From Ichthyenterobacterium magnum (lineage in GTDB: Bacteria > Bacteroidota > Bacteroidia > Flavobacteriales > Flavobacteriaceae): 64,000 nt of DNA. The stretch lies in assembly GCF_003610635.1 (NCBI RefSeq), contig NZ_RAQJ01000002.1, forward strand, positions 248,001 to 312,000, given 5' to 3'. A program made the translations under genes and the position numbers. A model generated the notes under the pieces. The model was not told the DNA's origin. It saw only the letters and a program-made list of their open reading frames with translations, and did no database searches. The stretch's first letter is position 1; each line of letters starts with the position of its first letter. Shown here in pieces: positions 35,701-43,891 of the stretch.

Positions 35701-36945
35701 ATGTTAGATAACCCATTTACGTCAAAAACATATACATCCATTTGGACAAAACATTTTAATGAAGAAAAGCCTCCAATTCATTTTAAATTTATAAAGAATG
35801 TTCAATTTTATAAGCACAAACTCTTACCTTTTTATGTAAATATTGGAAAGAACTTAACAAAAGGGATTGATTATAAATTAAATGTTAGTGCAGACGACTA
35901 TAAAGGAAAAGTTTTTTTTATCTATGATGTGCCTACATATTTTAATCTAGAAGAATTTAAAGTTACAAATAACTCGTCATTAAGATTAAAGAAGTTATTT
36001 CAGTATCAAGGATTTTTAATGGATATTTCAACTTTTGAAAATCAAGACGATTATATTAATGCTCAATTTAGTTCTAAAAACAGGAGAGAATTTAAATCTA
36101 ATAAAAGGCGTTTAGAAACCAGTTTTAATATTAAGTATTCTTTTATTCATGGCAGTATTTCTAAACCTGAATTTGATTTACTCTTTAAGCAATTTTATGA
36201 TTTGTTAAATAAACGCTTTCAAGGAAAGCAGACAAATTATCATCATTTAAAAGGAGTTAAATGGAATTTTTATAAAGTGTTAGTTTTTGAAATGCTTTTA
36301 GAAAAGAAAGCATCAATGTTAGTGATTTATAGTGATAAAAACCCTATTGGAATTACTTTAAATTTTCATGCTAAAGATGTGTTGTTTGAGACTATTACTG
36401 TTTTTGATCCTGATTACTATAAGTTTAGTATAGGCAAAACATCAATTATAAAATTATTAGAATGGTGTTTTGAAAACAACTACAAAATATCAGATTTTTC
36501 TAAAGGTGATTTTGATTATAAGCGTAAATGGAGTAACCATAGCTATAATTTTGATTATCATGTTTTGTATGATGTTAACTCTATTAAGGCTAGGTTGATA
36601 GCAAAGTTTAGTATAACTTTTTTTAAAATAAAATTATATTTACGTAAGAAAAAAGTAAATAATTTATATAGAAAATATTTGTTTAAAATAAAAGGAGGCA
36701 AAGCTGTATCAAAACATAATAGTAATTACATTACTGAAAAGCTGCCAAATTTCACACTTAGTAATGCATTTAAATTAATTGATTATAATAAAAATGATTA
36801 TCGGTTTCTACTAGAACCTATTTATACTTTTTTATTTGCAAGCCAAGAGCCTTTAAGTAATATTAAAGTATATCAAAATAAGTTAAAAAGTAATGTTTAT
36901 ATAATTAGTGGAACAAAAGGATCAACAAAGATTGAGTTTAATTAA
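35701..36945 (+). CDS. FemAB/BioF2-like acyltransferase, copy 2 with C-terminal extension
   Basis: The 414-residue product is a clear paralog of the protein encoded at 26070. Both share an opening NPFTS segment, a NIGKNLTKGIDYKLN-like stretch, a BioF2-like core, and DFSKGDFDYKRKWSNHSY near residue 272. It differs by an additional 85-residue C-terminal region (from about 325). It is the only rightward gene inside the glycan cluster and its 3' end overlaps the ATP-grasp gene by 8 bases. N-acylation or aminoacylation of an amino sugar is plausible, but the substrate is unknown. Confidence 0.75.
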   Translation: MLDNPFTSKTYTSIWTKHFNEEKPPIHFKFIKNVQFYKHKLLPFYVNIGKNLTKGIDYKLNVSADDYKGKVFFIYDVPTYFNLEEFKVTNNSSLRLKKLFQYQGFLMDISTFENQDDYINAQFSSKNRREFKSNKRRLETSFNIKYSFIHGSISKPEFDLLFKQFYDLLNKRFQGKQTNYHHLKGVKWNFYKVLVFEMLLEKKASMLVIYSDKNPIGITLNFHAKDVLFETITVFDPDYYKFSIGKTSIIKLLEWCFENNYKISDFSKGDFDYKRKWSNHSYNFDYHVLYDVNSIKARLIAKFSITFFKIKLYLRKKKVNNLYRKYLFKIKGGKAVSKHNSNYITEKLPNFTLSNAFKLIDYNKNDYRFLLEPIYTFLFASQEPLSNIKVYQNKLKSNVYIISGTKGSTKIEFN

Positions 36946-37954
36946 TTCTCATCATTTTATCACATTTTGAAAATGCCAATCCAGCTTTGTAGTTGTTAAA
37001 TTGTGATATATCTTTATTGCCATTTAGCCACTCAATATAAATTGCTGCTGTGTTAATTCCTGCTTCATGTGAAAATGGGTAACCACCTCCAAACCTTGGG
37101 TTTAGCTCTAGTGTATAAAGCTTGTTTTTAACAACAAAAACATCACAATCTAAGTTGCCAATATGCTTTAAATTATCTGAAATGATTTTACCTACAGTTT
37201 CGAATTTTGGATCTATAACTGAAACAGCTTTATCAGTTTCACCAGAACGCATGCTTAACTTTTCTCTTACATATGTGCCTATATAATTTCCATTAAAATC
37301 ATTTAAAATATCTAAACCAAACTCTGTTCCATCTAGCTTTTCTTGCATAATAATTGCGTTGTTAAAATCCTCTTTGCTAGCGGTGTTTAGTATAGATTTT
37401 TTTAGTTTTAATTGCTGTAGCTTAAAAACGAGTTCTAACTCTTCAAAAGAATTTGCAAAATCTATACCTATAGATGCGCTTCCCCATCGTGGCTTAACAA
37501 CTAAAGGAAAGCTAAGTGTTTTGCTTTTAATAGCATCTTTAACATCCAATATAGTTGTGTATGTTTTTGGCGTTTCTAGTTTAATTTGTTGTATGAAACT
37601 GAAAGTCTTGACTTTATCAAAAGCAATGTCAATTACATTATCACTAGACACTATAACTTTTGCACCAGTATTTTCTAATTCACTTTTATGTTTTGAAAGT
37701 ATAGGAAGTTCTAAATCATTTAATGAAACTATAGCAGTAATACTGTGCTTGATTATAATTTTTTTTAGAGCTTCTATGTAGTTATTATCATAAATGCTTG
37801 GAACTAAAATAGCTAAATCTGCATCAACCATAGCAGGAGCAGAGTTGCTCATATCTGCTGCTATAATTAGACCTCGACCTTTCATAGCTTCTTTAAAATA
37901 GTTAATAAGATAATTGCGTCGTCCTGCACAAGTAAATAATATGTTAATTGCCAT
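36938..37954 (-). CDS. ATP-grasp enzyme, carbamoyl-phosphate-synthase-like
   Basis: I start at 37954 (MAINILFTCAGRR), which makes a 338-residue product, because the family opens this way and the upstream start adds an unusual tail. Inside are the biotin-carboxylase-like preATP region, FPLVVKPRWGSASIGI (ATP-grasp loop, about 144-159), and the ligand segment LELNPRFGGGYP (about 286-297). ATP-grasp enzymes join an acid to an amine. In PglC-linked loci such genes may attach an amino acid to a UDP-amino sugar; that is inference. The start overlaps the sugar transferase gene by 11 bases. Confidence 0.82.
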   Translation of the reverse strand: MAINILFTCAGRRNYLINYFKEAMKGRGLIIAADMSNSAPAMVDADLAILVPSIYDNNYIEALKKIIIKHSITAIVSLNDLELPILSKHKSELENTGAKVIVSSDNVIDIAFDKVKTFSFIQQIKLETPKTYTTILDVKDAIKSKTLSFPLVVKPRWGSASIGIDFANSFEELELVFKLQQLKLKKSILNTASKEDFNNAIIMQEKLDGTEFGLDILNDFNGNYIGTYVREKLSMRSGETDKAVSVIDPKFETVGKIISDNLKHIGNLDCDVFVVKNKLYTLELNPRFGGGYPFSHEAGINTAAIYIEWLNGNKDISQFNNYKAGLAFSKCDKMMRIN

Positions 37955-38582
37955 GAGTTGTATTTTGAGTTGTATCTGTTCCAGTGAAATCTGGTACAAT
38001 ATCGTTTTCTATACTATAAATTCCGTCTTTTTTAAAAACTTTAAATATTGTTAAAAATAGAATTTTAATATCTAATATCAACGATATGTTTTTTACATAC
38101 CAAACATCATATTCAAATTTTTGTTCCCAGCTAATTGCATTTCTACCATTTACTTGAGCCCAACCTGTTATGCCTGGTTTTATGTTGTGTCTTTGTTTTT
38201 GAAAATTATTATATCTTGGTAAATACCTTATTAATAATGGCCTAGGACCAATAATACTCATATCACCTTTAATTACATTTAATAATTGCGGAATCTCATC
38301 TAATGAATATTTACGGATAAAAATTCCTGTTTTAGTTAATCGTTTTGATGGAGGTAATAAATCACCATTAGCATCAGTTTTATCATTCATAGTTTTAAAC
38401 TTGATGATATTAAAGATGCGTTCATTTTTACCTGGTCGTTCTTGATAGAAAAAGGCTTTTCCTTTATTTTTAATAATTAATACAAACCAAGTAATAGCAA
38501 AAATTGGGAATAGCAATAAAAACCCAATACCCGCAGCAATGATATCAAAAATTGGTTTAATAATGTTTTTATAGAATGCCAT
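37944..38582 (-). CDS. PglC-like monotopic phosphoglycosyl transferase
   Basis: The 212-residue product is a bacterial sugar transferase that moves a phospho-sugar from a UDP-sugar to undecaprenyl phosphate. It has a single N-terminal re-entrant hydrophobic segment (about 14-35) and the signatures FYQERPGKNERIFNIIKFKT, SLDEIPQLLNVIKGDMSIIG (catalytic Asp-Glu) and RHNIKPGITGWAQVNGRN. It lacks the long N-terminal WcaJ-type domain, so it is of the small PglC type. It overlaps the ATP-grasp gene by 11 bases and follows a GT4 gene by overlap. Confidence 0.92.
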   Translation of the reverse strand: MAFYKNIIKPIFDIIAAGIGFLLLFPIFAITWFVLIIKNKGKAFFYQERPGKNERIFNIIKFKTMNDKTDANGDLLPPSKRLTKTGIFIRKYSLDEIPQLLNVIKGDMSIIGPRPLLIRYLPRYNNFQKQRHNIKPGITGWAQVNGRNAISWEQKFEYDVWYVKNISLILDIKILFLTIFKVFKKDGIYSIENDIVPDFTGTDTTQNTTHGN

Positions 38583-39727
38583 TATTTTAAGCTCTTATAA
38601 TATTTTAAAATTTCGTTCCATACATATTTTTGTTCATAGCGTTCAATAATTCTAGACCTTGTATGTTTTACCATATCTTTTCTTTTTTCAGGGTTACTAA
38701 TTATAAATTGCATAGCATTTTTTAGTGCTGATTCATCTTTTGCAGGAATTATTAATCCGTTAACTTGGTCTTCAATAACTTCATTACAACCATTAATGTT
38801 AGATACTATACAAGGTAAATTCATGCAGCTACATTGCAAAACAACATTTGGAAAACCTTCTCTGTAACTAGGAAACGTTAATGCATGAGAAATAGCTACA
38901 TATGGTCTAATGTCCTTTTTAACTCCTGTAACTATAATCTGTTTGTTTTTCATTATAATGGTTTCAGTATTTGGTAAAAGAGGATCTAAGTGATTTTCTC
39001 GCGGCCCAACCAAAAGTAACTTAATAGCATCATTTTGTTTTGATAATGCGTTAAATGCATTTACTAATTCATTTATACCTTTATCTTTTACAATACGCCC
39101 AATAAATATAAAAACAATATGGTCTTTGGTAATGCCAAGTTCTTGTTTTAGCTGTTCTTTTTTTTCTTGTGAAACTAAAGAAGCATCATAGTGTTTAGTA
39201 TCAATACCATTAGAACTACCATTACCAATAACTAACAATTTGTCTGGTTTGGTGTATTTATTATCTATAATAATTTGCTGCAATCCAGTTGAGTTAGGTA
39301 AAATTTTAGTTGCGCATTTGTATGTGAGCTTTTCTACGACGTCAAGAAGCTTTCTTTTATTTCCTCTAGTTTCAAGCAAAGGTAATCCTGCAATAGTATG
39401 TAATCTATGAGGCACTTTGGCTAATTTGGCAGCAAGCATGCCTAGAGTTCCAGCTTTTGGTGTATGTGTATGAACAATAAAAGGCTTTTCAGCTTTAAGC
39501 ACTTTGTAAAGTTTGTATGTAGCTTTTAAATCTTTTAAAGGCGTAATTGTTCTTGTCATTTCAACGACATGCGTTTTAATGCCTTCATTCTGTCTAACCT
39601 CGGCTAAAGCAGCTCCATCTCCAGATATTCCAATTACCTCATAATAATCACTCATAAAGCGAGATTGACCTCTTAAAAGCGTTCTTAAAGAAGAAGGCAC
39701 TGTTGTTATGCGAATGAGTTTTTGCAA
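38582..39727 (-). CDS. GT4 family glycosyltransferase (PglA-like)
   Basis: The 381-residue product has an N-terminal GT-B acceptor domain and a nucleotide-binding domain with FIGRIVKDKGINELVNAFNA and the E-x7-E motif SYREGFPNVVLQCSCMNLP. In gene clusters of this type it usually adds the second sugar next to PglC. Translation begins at a TTG, since no ATG is available upstream and the N-terminus LIRITTVPSSL matches the family. It overlaps the phosphoglycosyl transferase start by one base. Confidence 0.88.
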   Translation of the reverse strand: MQKLIRITTVPSSLRTLLRGQSRFMSDYYEVIGISGDGAALAEVRQNEGIKTHVVEMTRTITPLKDLKATYKLYKVLKAEKPFIVHTHTPKAGTLGMLAAKLAKVPHRLHTIAGLPLLETRGNKRKLLDVVEKLTYKCATKILPNSTGLQQIIIDNKYTKPDKLLVIGNGSSNGIDTKHYDASLVSQEKKEQLKQELGITKDHIVFIFIGRIVKDKGINELVNAFNALSKQNDAIKLLLVGPRENHLDPLLPNTETIIMKNKQIIVTGVKKDIRPYVAISHALTFPSYREGFPNVVLQCSCMNLPCIVSNINGCNEVIEDQVNGLIIPAKDESALKNAMQFIISNPEKRKDMVKHTRSRIIERYEQKYVWNEILKYYKSLK

Positions 39728-39747
39728 AATTAGTGTTTATTACCAGT

Positions 39748-41646
39748 TTAATTTAGATAGGCTTTTGAATACCATTTTTGGAAACAGAAAAAGGCCCAAA
39801 CTTTAAATGTATTGTCTTGTTTTCCTGAGACATGGTTTTTTACAAGCCCGATAATCTCTTTAGCATTAAAAATATTCTGACTGTCTAATAATTGTGGTTC
39901 AATATACGATAGCAATTCTTTTTTTAAATTACTACGAAGCCAATCACCAACAGGAACTCCAAAACCTTGCTTAGATTTTTCTAAGAACCCACTCGGAAAT
40001 ACATCTTTAAACGTTTCTTTAAGAATATGTTTTTTACTCCATTTGTGCAGTAGATAGTCTTCAGGTAAGCTCATCGTAAACTCATATAATTCGCGATTTA
40101 AAAAAGGTGCTCTACACTCTAATGAGTTTAGCATACTTGTTCTGTCTACTTTTACAAGCATATCACCTTCAAGACTAATATGTTTATCGATTCGCCTAAA
40201 ATCGTTTAAAGTTTTAGGGTTACTAATTTTAGAAACAGTCTTGAAATACTCAAACATTGATGTGTCTTGATATTTAGTACTTAAAAAAGTATTAATGTCT
40301 TCTGTGCTAAATGCTAACGAAATTATATCCCAATAATAACCATCACTATAATCTATAGCCTTAATAAGCTTGTTGAGTTTGTATTTAAATCCGCGATTAT
40401 CATCCTTTCGGTTTAATAATTTTGAAGACCAATTATTTATAACACTATGAATTCCTTTAGGGACAATATTTGTGTATCTATTATTAAGTTTTCCAATGTA
40501 ATATTTATTATAACCTCCAAATATTTCATCTCCGCCATCTCCAGTTAAAGCAACCTTTACATGAGATTTGGTGCGATTAGACACTAAATAGGTTGGGAGC
40601 GAAGACGAATCGGCAAACGGCTCGTCAAAGTTGTAGAGTATATCATCAATATGGTGCTTTAAATCATTTTCACTAATAATAAACTCATGATGATTGCTAT
40701 TTATGAGTTTTGCAACAACCTGTGATTTATCTGTTTCATCATATGATTTCTTTTCAAAACCAATAGAAAATGTATCGATTTTAGAATCGGTTATATCTGA
40801 CAGACAATATGAAACCACTGAAGAATCTACGCCACCAGATAAAAATGTTCCTAAAGGCACATCAGATATAGAACGACTTTCAACACTTTTATAAACACGG
40901 TCTTTTACTTGTACTTTGGCATCATCAAAAGTTATGTTTTGTAGTTTTGATTTTTGTTGTTTATGTATGGTTTTAATCTCAAATGTATTCAACTTTAAAT
41001 CATAAGTCATAAAACTATTAGATTCTAACTTGTGAATACCATCATAGATTGTGTATGGTGCTGGGATGTATGTAAGTCTAAAAAATAGATTTAAGCCTTT
41101 GGTATTGATTTGCGGCTTGTAGTCAAGCATATTTATGATTGACTTTAGCTCTGAAGCCCAATAAAATTCGCCATCTTGAGCAGAATAATACATTGGTTTT
41201 TCCCCAAAATAATCTCTAGCAATAAATATTTTGTCACTATTTTGGTCATGAATACTCAAGCCATACATGCCATCGAGTAATTTAAAAGCATCGCTGCCTT
41301 TTTGTTCGTAGAGTTTTAAAATAACTTCTGTATCACTAGTTGTTTTAAAAGTTACACCATCAGAAATTAATTGTGTCTTTAGTTGTTTGAAATTATAGAT
41401 TTCCCCATTAAAAACAATAGTAATTTTTTTGTCTTCGGAAAACATAGGTTGTTGGCCTGAGCTTAAATCAATAATAGATAAACGGCGCATTCCCATTGCC
41501 ACAGTCATATTATCTGAATTGCTCACAGAAACACCATAATCATCTGGACCACGATGAATAATTAAATCATTCATCTTGGTTAAGGCTTCTTTTAGTTGCT
41601 GCGTACTAGTAGCTTTTTTAGATATAATACCGTTTATTCCACACAT
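39748..41646 (-). CDS. AsnB-type glutamine amidotransferase, copy 1
   Basis: The 632-residue product has the N-terminal class II amidotransferase domain (MCGINGI; Cys2 nucleophile after Met removal) and a synthetase domain with the ATP loop LSGGVDSSVVS (about 265) and GDGGDEIFGGYN. Enzymes of this family in polysaccharide loci amidate uronic acids or other carboxylates rather than make asparagine. It is paralogous to the gene at 43892 and is separated from it by two GT4 genes. The acceptor substrate is not given by the sequence. Confidence 0.92.
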   Translation of the reverse strand: MCGINGIISKKATSTQQLKEALTKMNDLIIHRGPDDYGVSVSNSDNMTVAMGMRRLSIIDLSSGQQPMFSEDKKITIVFNGEIYNFKQLKTQLISDGVTFKTTSDTEVILKLYEQKGSDAFKLLDGMYGLSIHDQNSDKIFIARDYFGEKPMYYSAQDGEFYWASELKSIINMLDYKPQINTKGLNLFFRLTYIPAPYTIYDGIHKLESNSFMTYDLKLNTFEIKTIHKQQKSKLQNITFDDAKVQVKDRVYKSVESRSISDVPLGTFLSGGVDSSVVSYCLSDITDSKIDTFSIGFEKKSYDETDKSQVVAKLINSNHHEFIISENDLKHHIDDILYNFDEPFADSSSLPTYLVSNRTKSHVKVALTGDGGDEIFGGYNKYYIGKLNNRYTNIVPKGIHSVINNWSSKLLNRKDDNRGFKYKLNKLIKAIDYSDGYYWDIISLAFSTEDINTFLSTKYQDTSMFEYFKTVSKISNPKTLNDFRRIDKHISLEGDMLVKVDRTSMLNSLECRAPFLNRELYEFTMSLPEDYLLHKWSKKHILKETFKDVFPSGFLEKSKQGFGVPVGDWLRSNLKKELLSYIEPQLLDSQNIFNAKEIIGLVKNHVSGKQDNTFKVWAFFCFQKWYSKAYLN

Positions 41647-41648
41647 AA

Positions 41649-42809
41649 CTATGAGTTTGTTAGTATATCTTTCATTTGGTTGTAAATTTTTGGCATATTA
41701 TACATTTTAGCTCTTTTAAATGCTAGATCACTATATTTAAGACGTTCTTTAGGATGCTCTAAGTAATATTGAATTGCTTTAGACATTCCTAATGCGTCAT
41801 TTACATTAACTAAAATGCCATACTTTGCTTTTATAAATTCGCCATCTTTAATAGTAACAGATTCATTATCATTGAGCATTTCTAAAGGACCAGATAAGCA
41901 ATTTGTTGAAATTACTGGTAACCCAACAGAAAGTGCTTCAAGCAATACATTTGGAAAACCTTCAGTATCTGAAGACAAAATAAAGCAATCATGTTGAATT
42001 AAATGAGCTTTTATATCATTCACTTTTCCTAATTGATGAAAATTAGTATTTAAACCCAAATTTTTTGATTGTAATCTTAATGTTTCTGCTAATTCTCCAT
42101 CTCCTAAAATAGTAAAATCAAAATCGCCAATTTGTAATAAACTCATTGCATCGAGAATCAGTTTCTGATTCTTAACGCTATACATTGTACCTGCATTAAT
42201 TAATTTTAAATGCTTAGTTTTTTTAAAAGAACTAGAATTAATTTTAATAGTGTCATCTGTAGTAATTGGGTTGTAAATAACTTGCATAGGTATTTTTACC
42301 CCAAAATTTACTTTTAAATCTTCATTAATATGTACAGAATTTGAGAATAAAGCATCATTTCTGTTATAAAAAATTGGAAAAAAGAGTTTTGCCAGCTTTA
42401 ATTGCATGTGCTTATCTTTATACATTACAGATGGATAACAACGTTCACTAATTACTGTGCGAACGTTTTTTAAACCCATATGAATAAAACTATTGATAAT
42501 ATTTGGAATAGGAAGTAATGAGAATGAAATATCTATGCCTTCATTTTTTATGAACCTTTTGTATTTTAAATACAGGCTAACAAAATTTTTAATCTTAAAC
42601 AGGTAAGATTTTGATTTTTTTGTTTCAGGTTTTAAGATTAGCAGATTTACATCTTCTGGAATGTCATAATCAATATATTTATAAAAGATAACTAACGTGA
42701 CTTCAAAATGATTTTTAAGTTCAGGTAATAACAAACTAATGAAACGCTCGGTTCCACCCATACCATAATCTATGGTTAAAATACTGAGTTTTTTCTTAGA
42801 TTGTTTCAT
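41649..42809 (-). CDS. GT4 family glycosyltransferase
   Basis: The 386-residue product has a GT-B fold with TIDYGMGGTERFISLLLPEL at the N-terminus, a nucleotide-binding half with LINAGTMYSVKNQKLILDAM and the E-x7-E motif DTEGFPNVLLEALSVGLP, all typical of GT4. It transfers a sugar from a nucleotide donor to the growing lipid-linked repeat unit. It starts as the neighbouring GT4 gene ends (TAATG overlap), and the AsnB gene follows after 2 bases. Linkage specificity cannot be read from sequence. Confidence 0.9.
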   Translation of the reverse strand: MKQSKKKLSILTIDYGMGGTERFISLLLPELKNHFEVTLVIFYKYIDYDIPEDVNLLILKPETKKSKSYLFKIKNFVSLYLKYKRFIKNEGIDISFSLLPIPNIINSFIHMGLKNVRTVISERCYPSVMYKDKHMQLKLAKLFFPIFYNRNDALFSNSVHINEDLKVNFGVKIPMQVIYNPITTDDTIKINSSSFKKTKHLKLINAGTMYSVKNQKLILDAMSLLQIGDFDFTILGDGELAETLRLQSKNLGLNTNFHQLGKVNDIKAHLIQHDCFILSSDTEGFPNVLLEALSVGLPVISTNCLSGPLEMLNDNESVTIKDGEFIKAKYGILVNVNDALGMSKAIQYYLEHPKERLKYSDLAFKRAKMYNMPKIYNQMKDILTNS

Positions 42810-43888
42810 TATTGTTTTATTACCTTTTTTATAAGGTCTTCAAATTGTTTTATGATAAGATCTTTATTAAATTTCGAATATACACTTTGACTTACTGTTT
42901 GTGAATTTAAAGGGTTTTTGTTTAACTTTTTTAGGTAATGTAAAAACTCATCCTCATCTTTAGCTAAATACCCATTCACGCTATGTTCTATAATTTCATT
43001 TGTACCACCTATGGCATGAAAAGCAATAACTGGAGTACCAATAGCACAGCTTTCTAATAAAGCATTTGGGAATCCTTCAGCAAAAGACCCTTGTAAAAAT
43101 ACATCACTGGTTTCTAAATATTTTGGTATTTTATTTGTGTAATCTATAAGCTCAACTTGTGTTTTAAGACCTAGTTTTTCAATATGTTTTTTGATATTAT
43201 TTTTCCATTCACCATTACCAATAATTGTATATCTAAATGGAGTTTTGAGTTTTGACAAAACATTAAGCAACCTTAAATGCCCTTTTTCTTCGTGTAAACG
43301 ACCAACGGTAATATACTTTTTTACAGTATTGTTTTTTGTATGCTGTGATAGTTTAAATTCATCAGATATTGGGTTATTTATAGTTGTGATTTTTGACTTA
43401 GGTATTTTAAATTCTGTAATTAACTCTTGAGCCATATCATACGATTGACATATAATTGCATTAGTTCTTTTATTTGTTATTTTTTTCAGAATATTCCCAA
43501 AAAAGGATTTTTTTGATAAATGATATAACGCTGTTACTTTTTTAATGTTTGCTTCTCTGTTTATTAGTTTAATTTTAGGAAAACATAATAGTATAAGAGC
43601 TAATACAGTGTTTAAATGCGCCATACAACTAATAACCACATCTGGTCTTGATTTAGACATATGTCTAAATAGCTTAGTAAAACTCTTACTCACTCGAGGC
43701 TCATTGAGATAAACAACATTTAATCCATCAACATTGTATGCTTTATCTTTTTTGTAACCAATTACAATTAATGTGGTATTAAATTCATTACTATTTAAGT
43801 TTTTTGCTACTAGTGACATCACTCGCTCTGCGCCACCAGCGACTAAAGACGGCAAAACAAAAACTACATCTATTTTAGAGTTTTTCAT
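42809..43888 (-). CDS. GT4 family glycosyltransferase
   Basis: I choose the ATG at 43888 (MKNSKIDVVFVLP, 359 residues) over the GTG immediately upstream. The N-terminal VVFVLPSLVAGGAERVMSLV and the C-terminal GRLHEEKGHLRLLNVLSKL with SFAEGFPNALLESCAIGTP define a GT4 enzyme. It lies just after the second AsnB-type gene and overlaps the next GT4 by one base, so the block is one transcript. Confidence 0.9.
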   Translation of the reverse strand: MKNSKIDVVFVLPSLVAGGAERVMSLVAKNLNSNEFNTTLIVIGYKKDKAYNVDGLNVVYLNEPRVSKSFTKLFRHMSKSRPDVVISCMAHLNTVLALILLCFPKIKLINREANIKKVTALYHLSKKSFFGNILKKITNKRTNAIICQSYDMAQELITEFKIPKSKITTINNPISDEFKLSQHTKNNTVKKYITVGRLHEEKGHLRLLNVLSKLKTPFRYTIIGNGEWKNNIKKHIEKLGLKTQVELIDYTNKIPKYLETSDVFLQGSFAEGFPNALLESCAIGTPVIAFHAIGGTNEIIEHSVNGYLAKDEDEFLHYLKKLNKNPLNSQTVSQSVYSKFNKDLIIKQFEDLIKKVIKQ

Positions 43889-43891
43889 CAC

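Noticed and set aside
37955-37999. An N-terminal extension of the ATP-grasp protein
   Set aside because: The 15 added residues overlap the sugar-transferase gene and precede a family-typical start at MAINILFTCAGRR.
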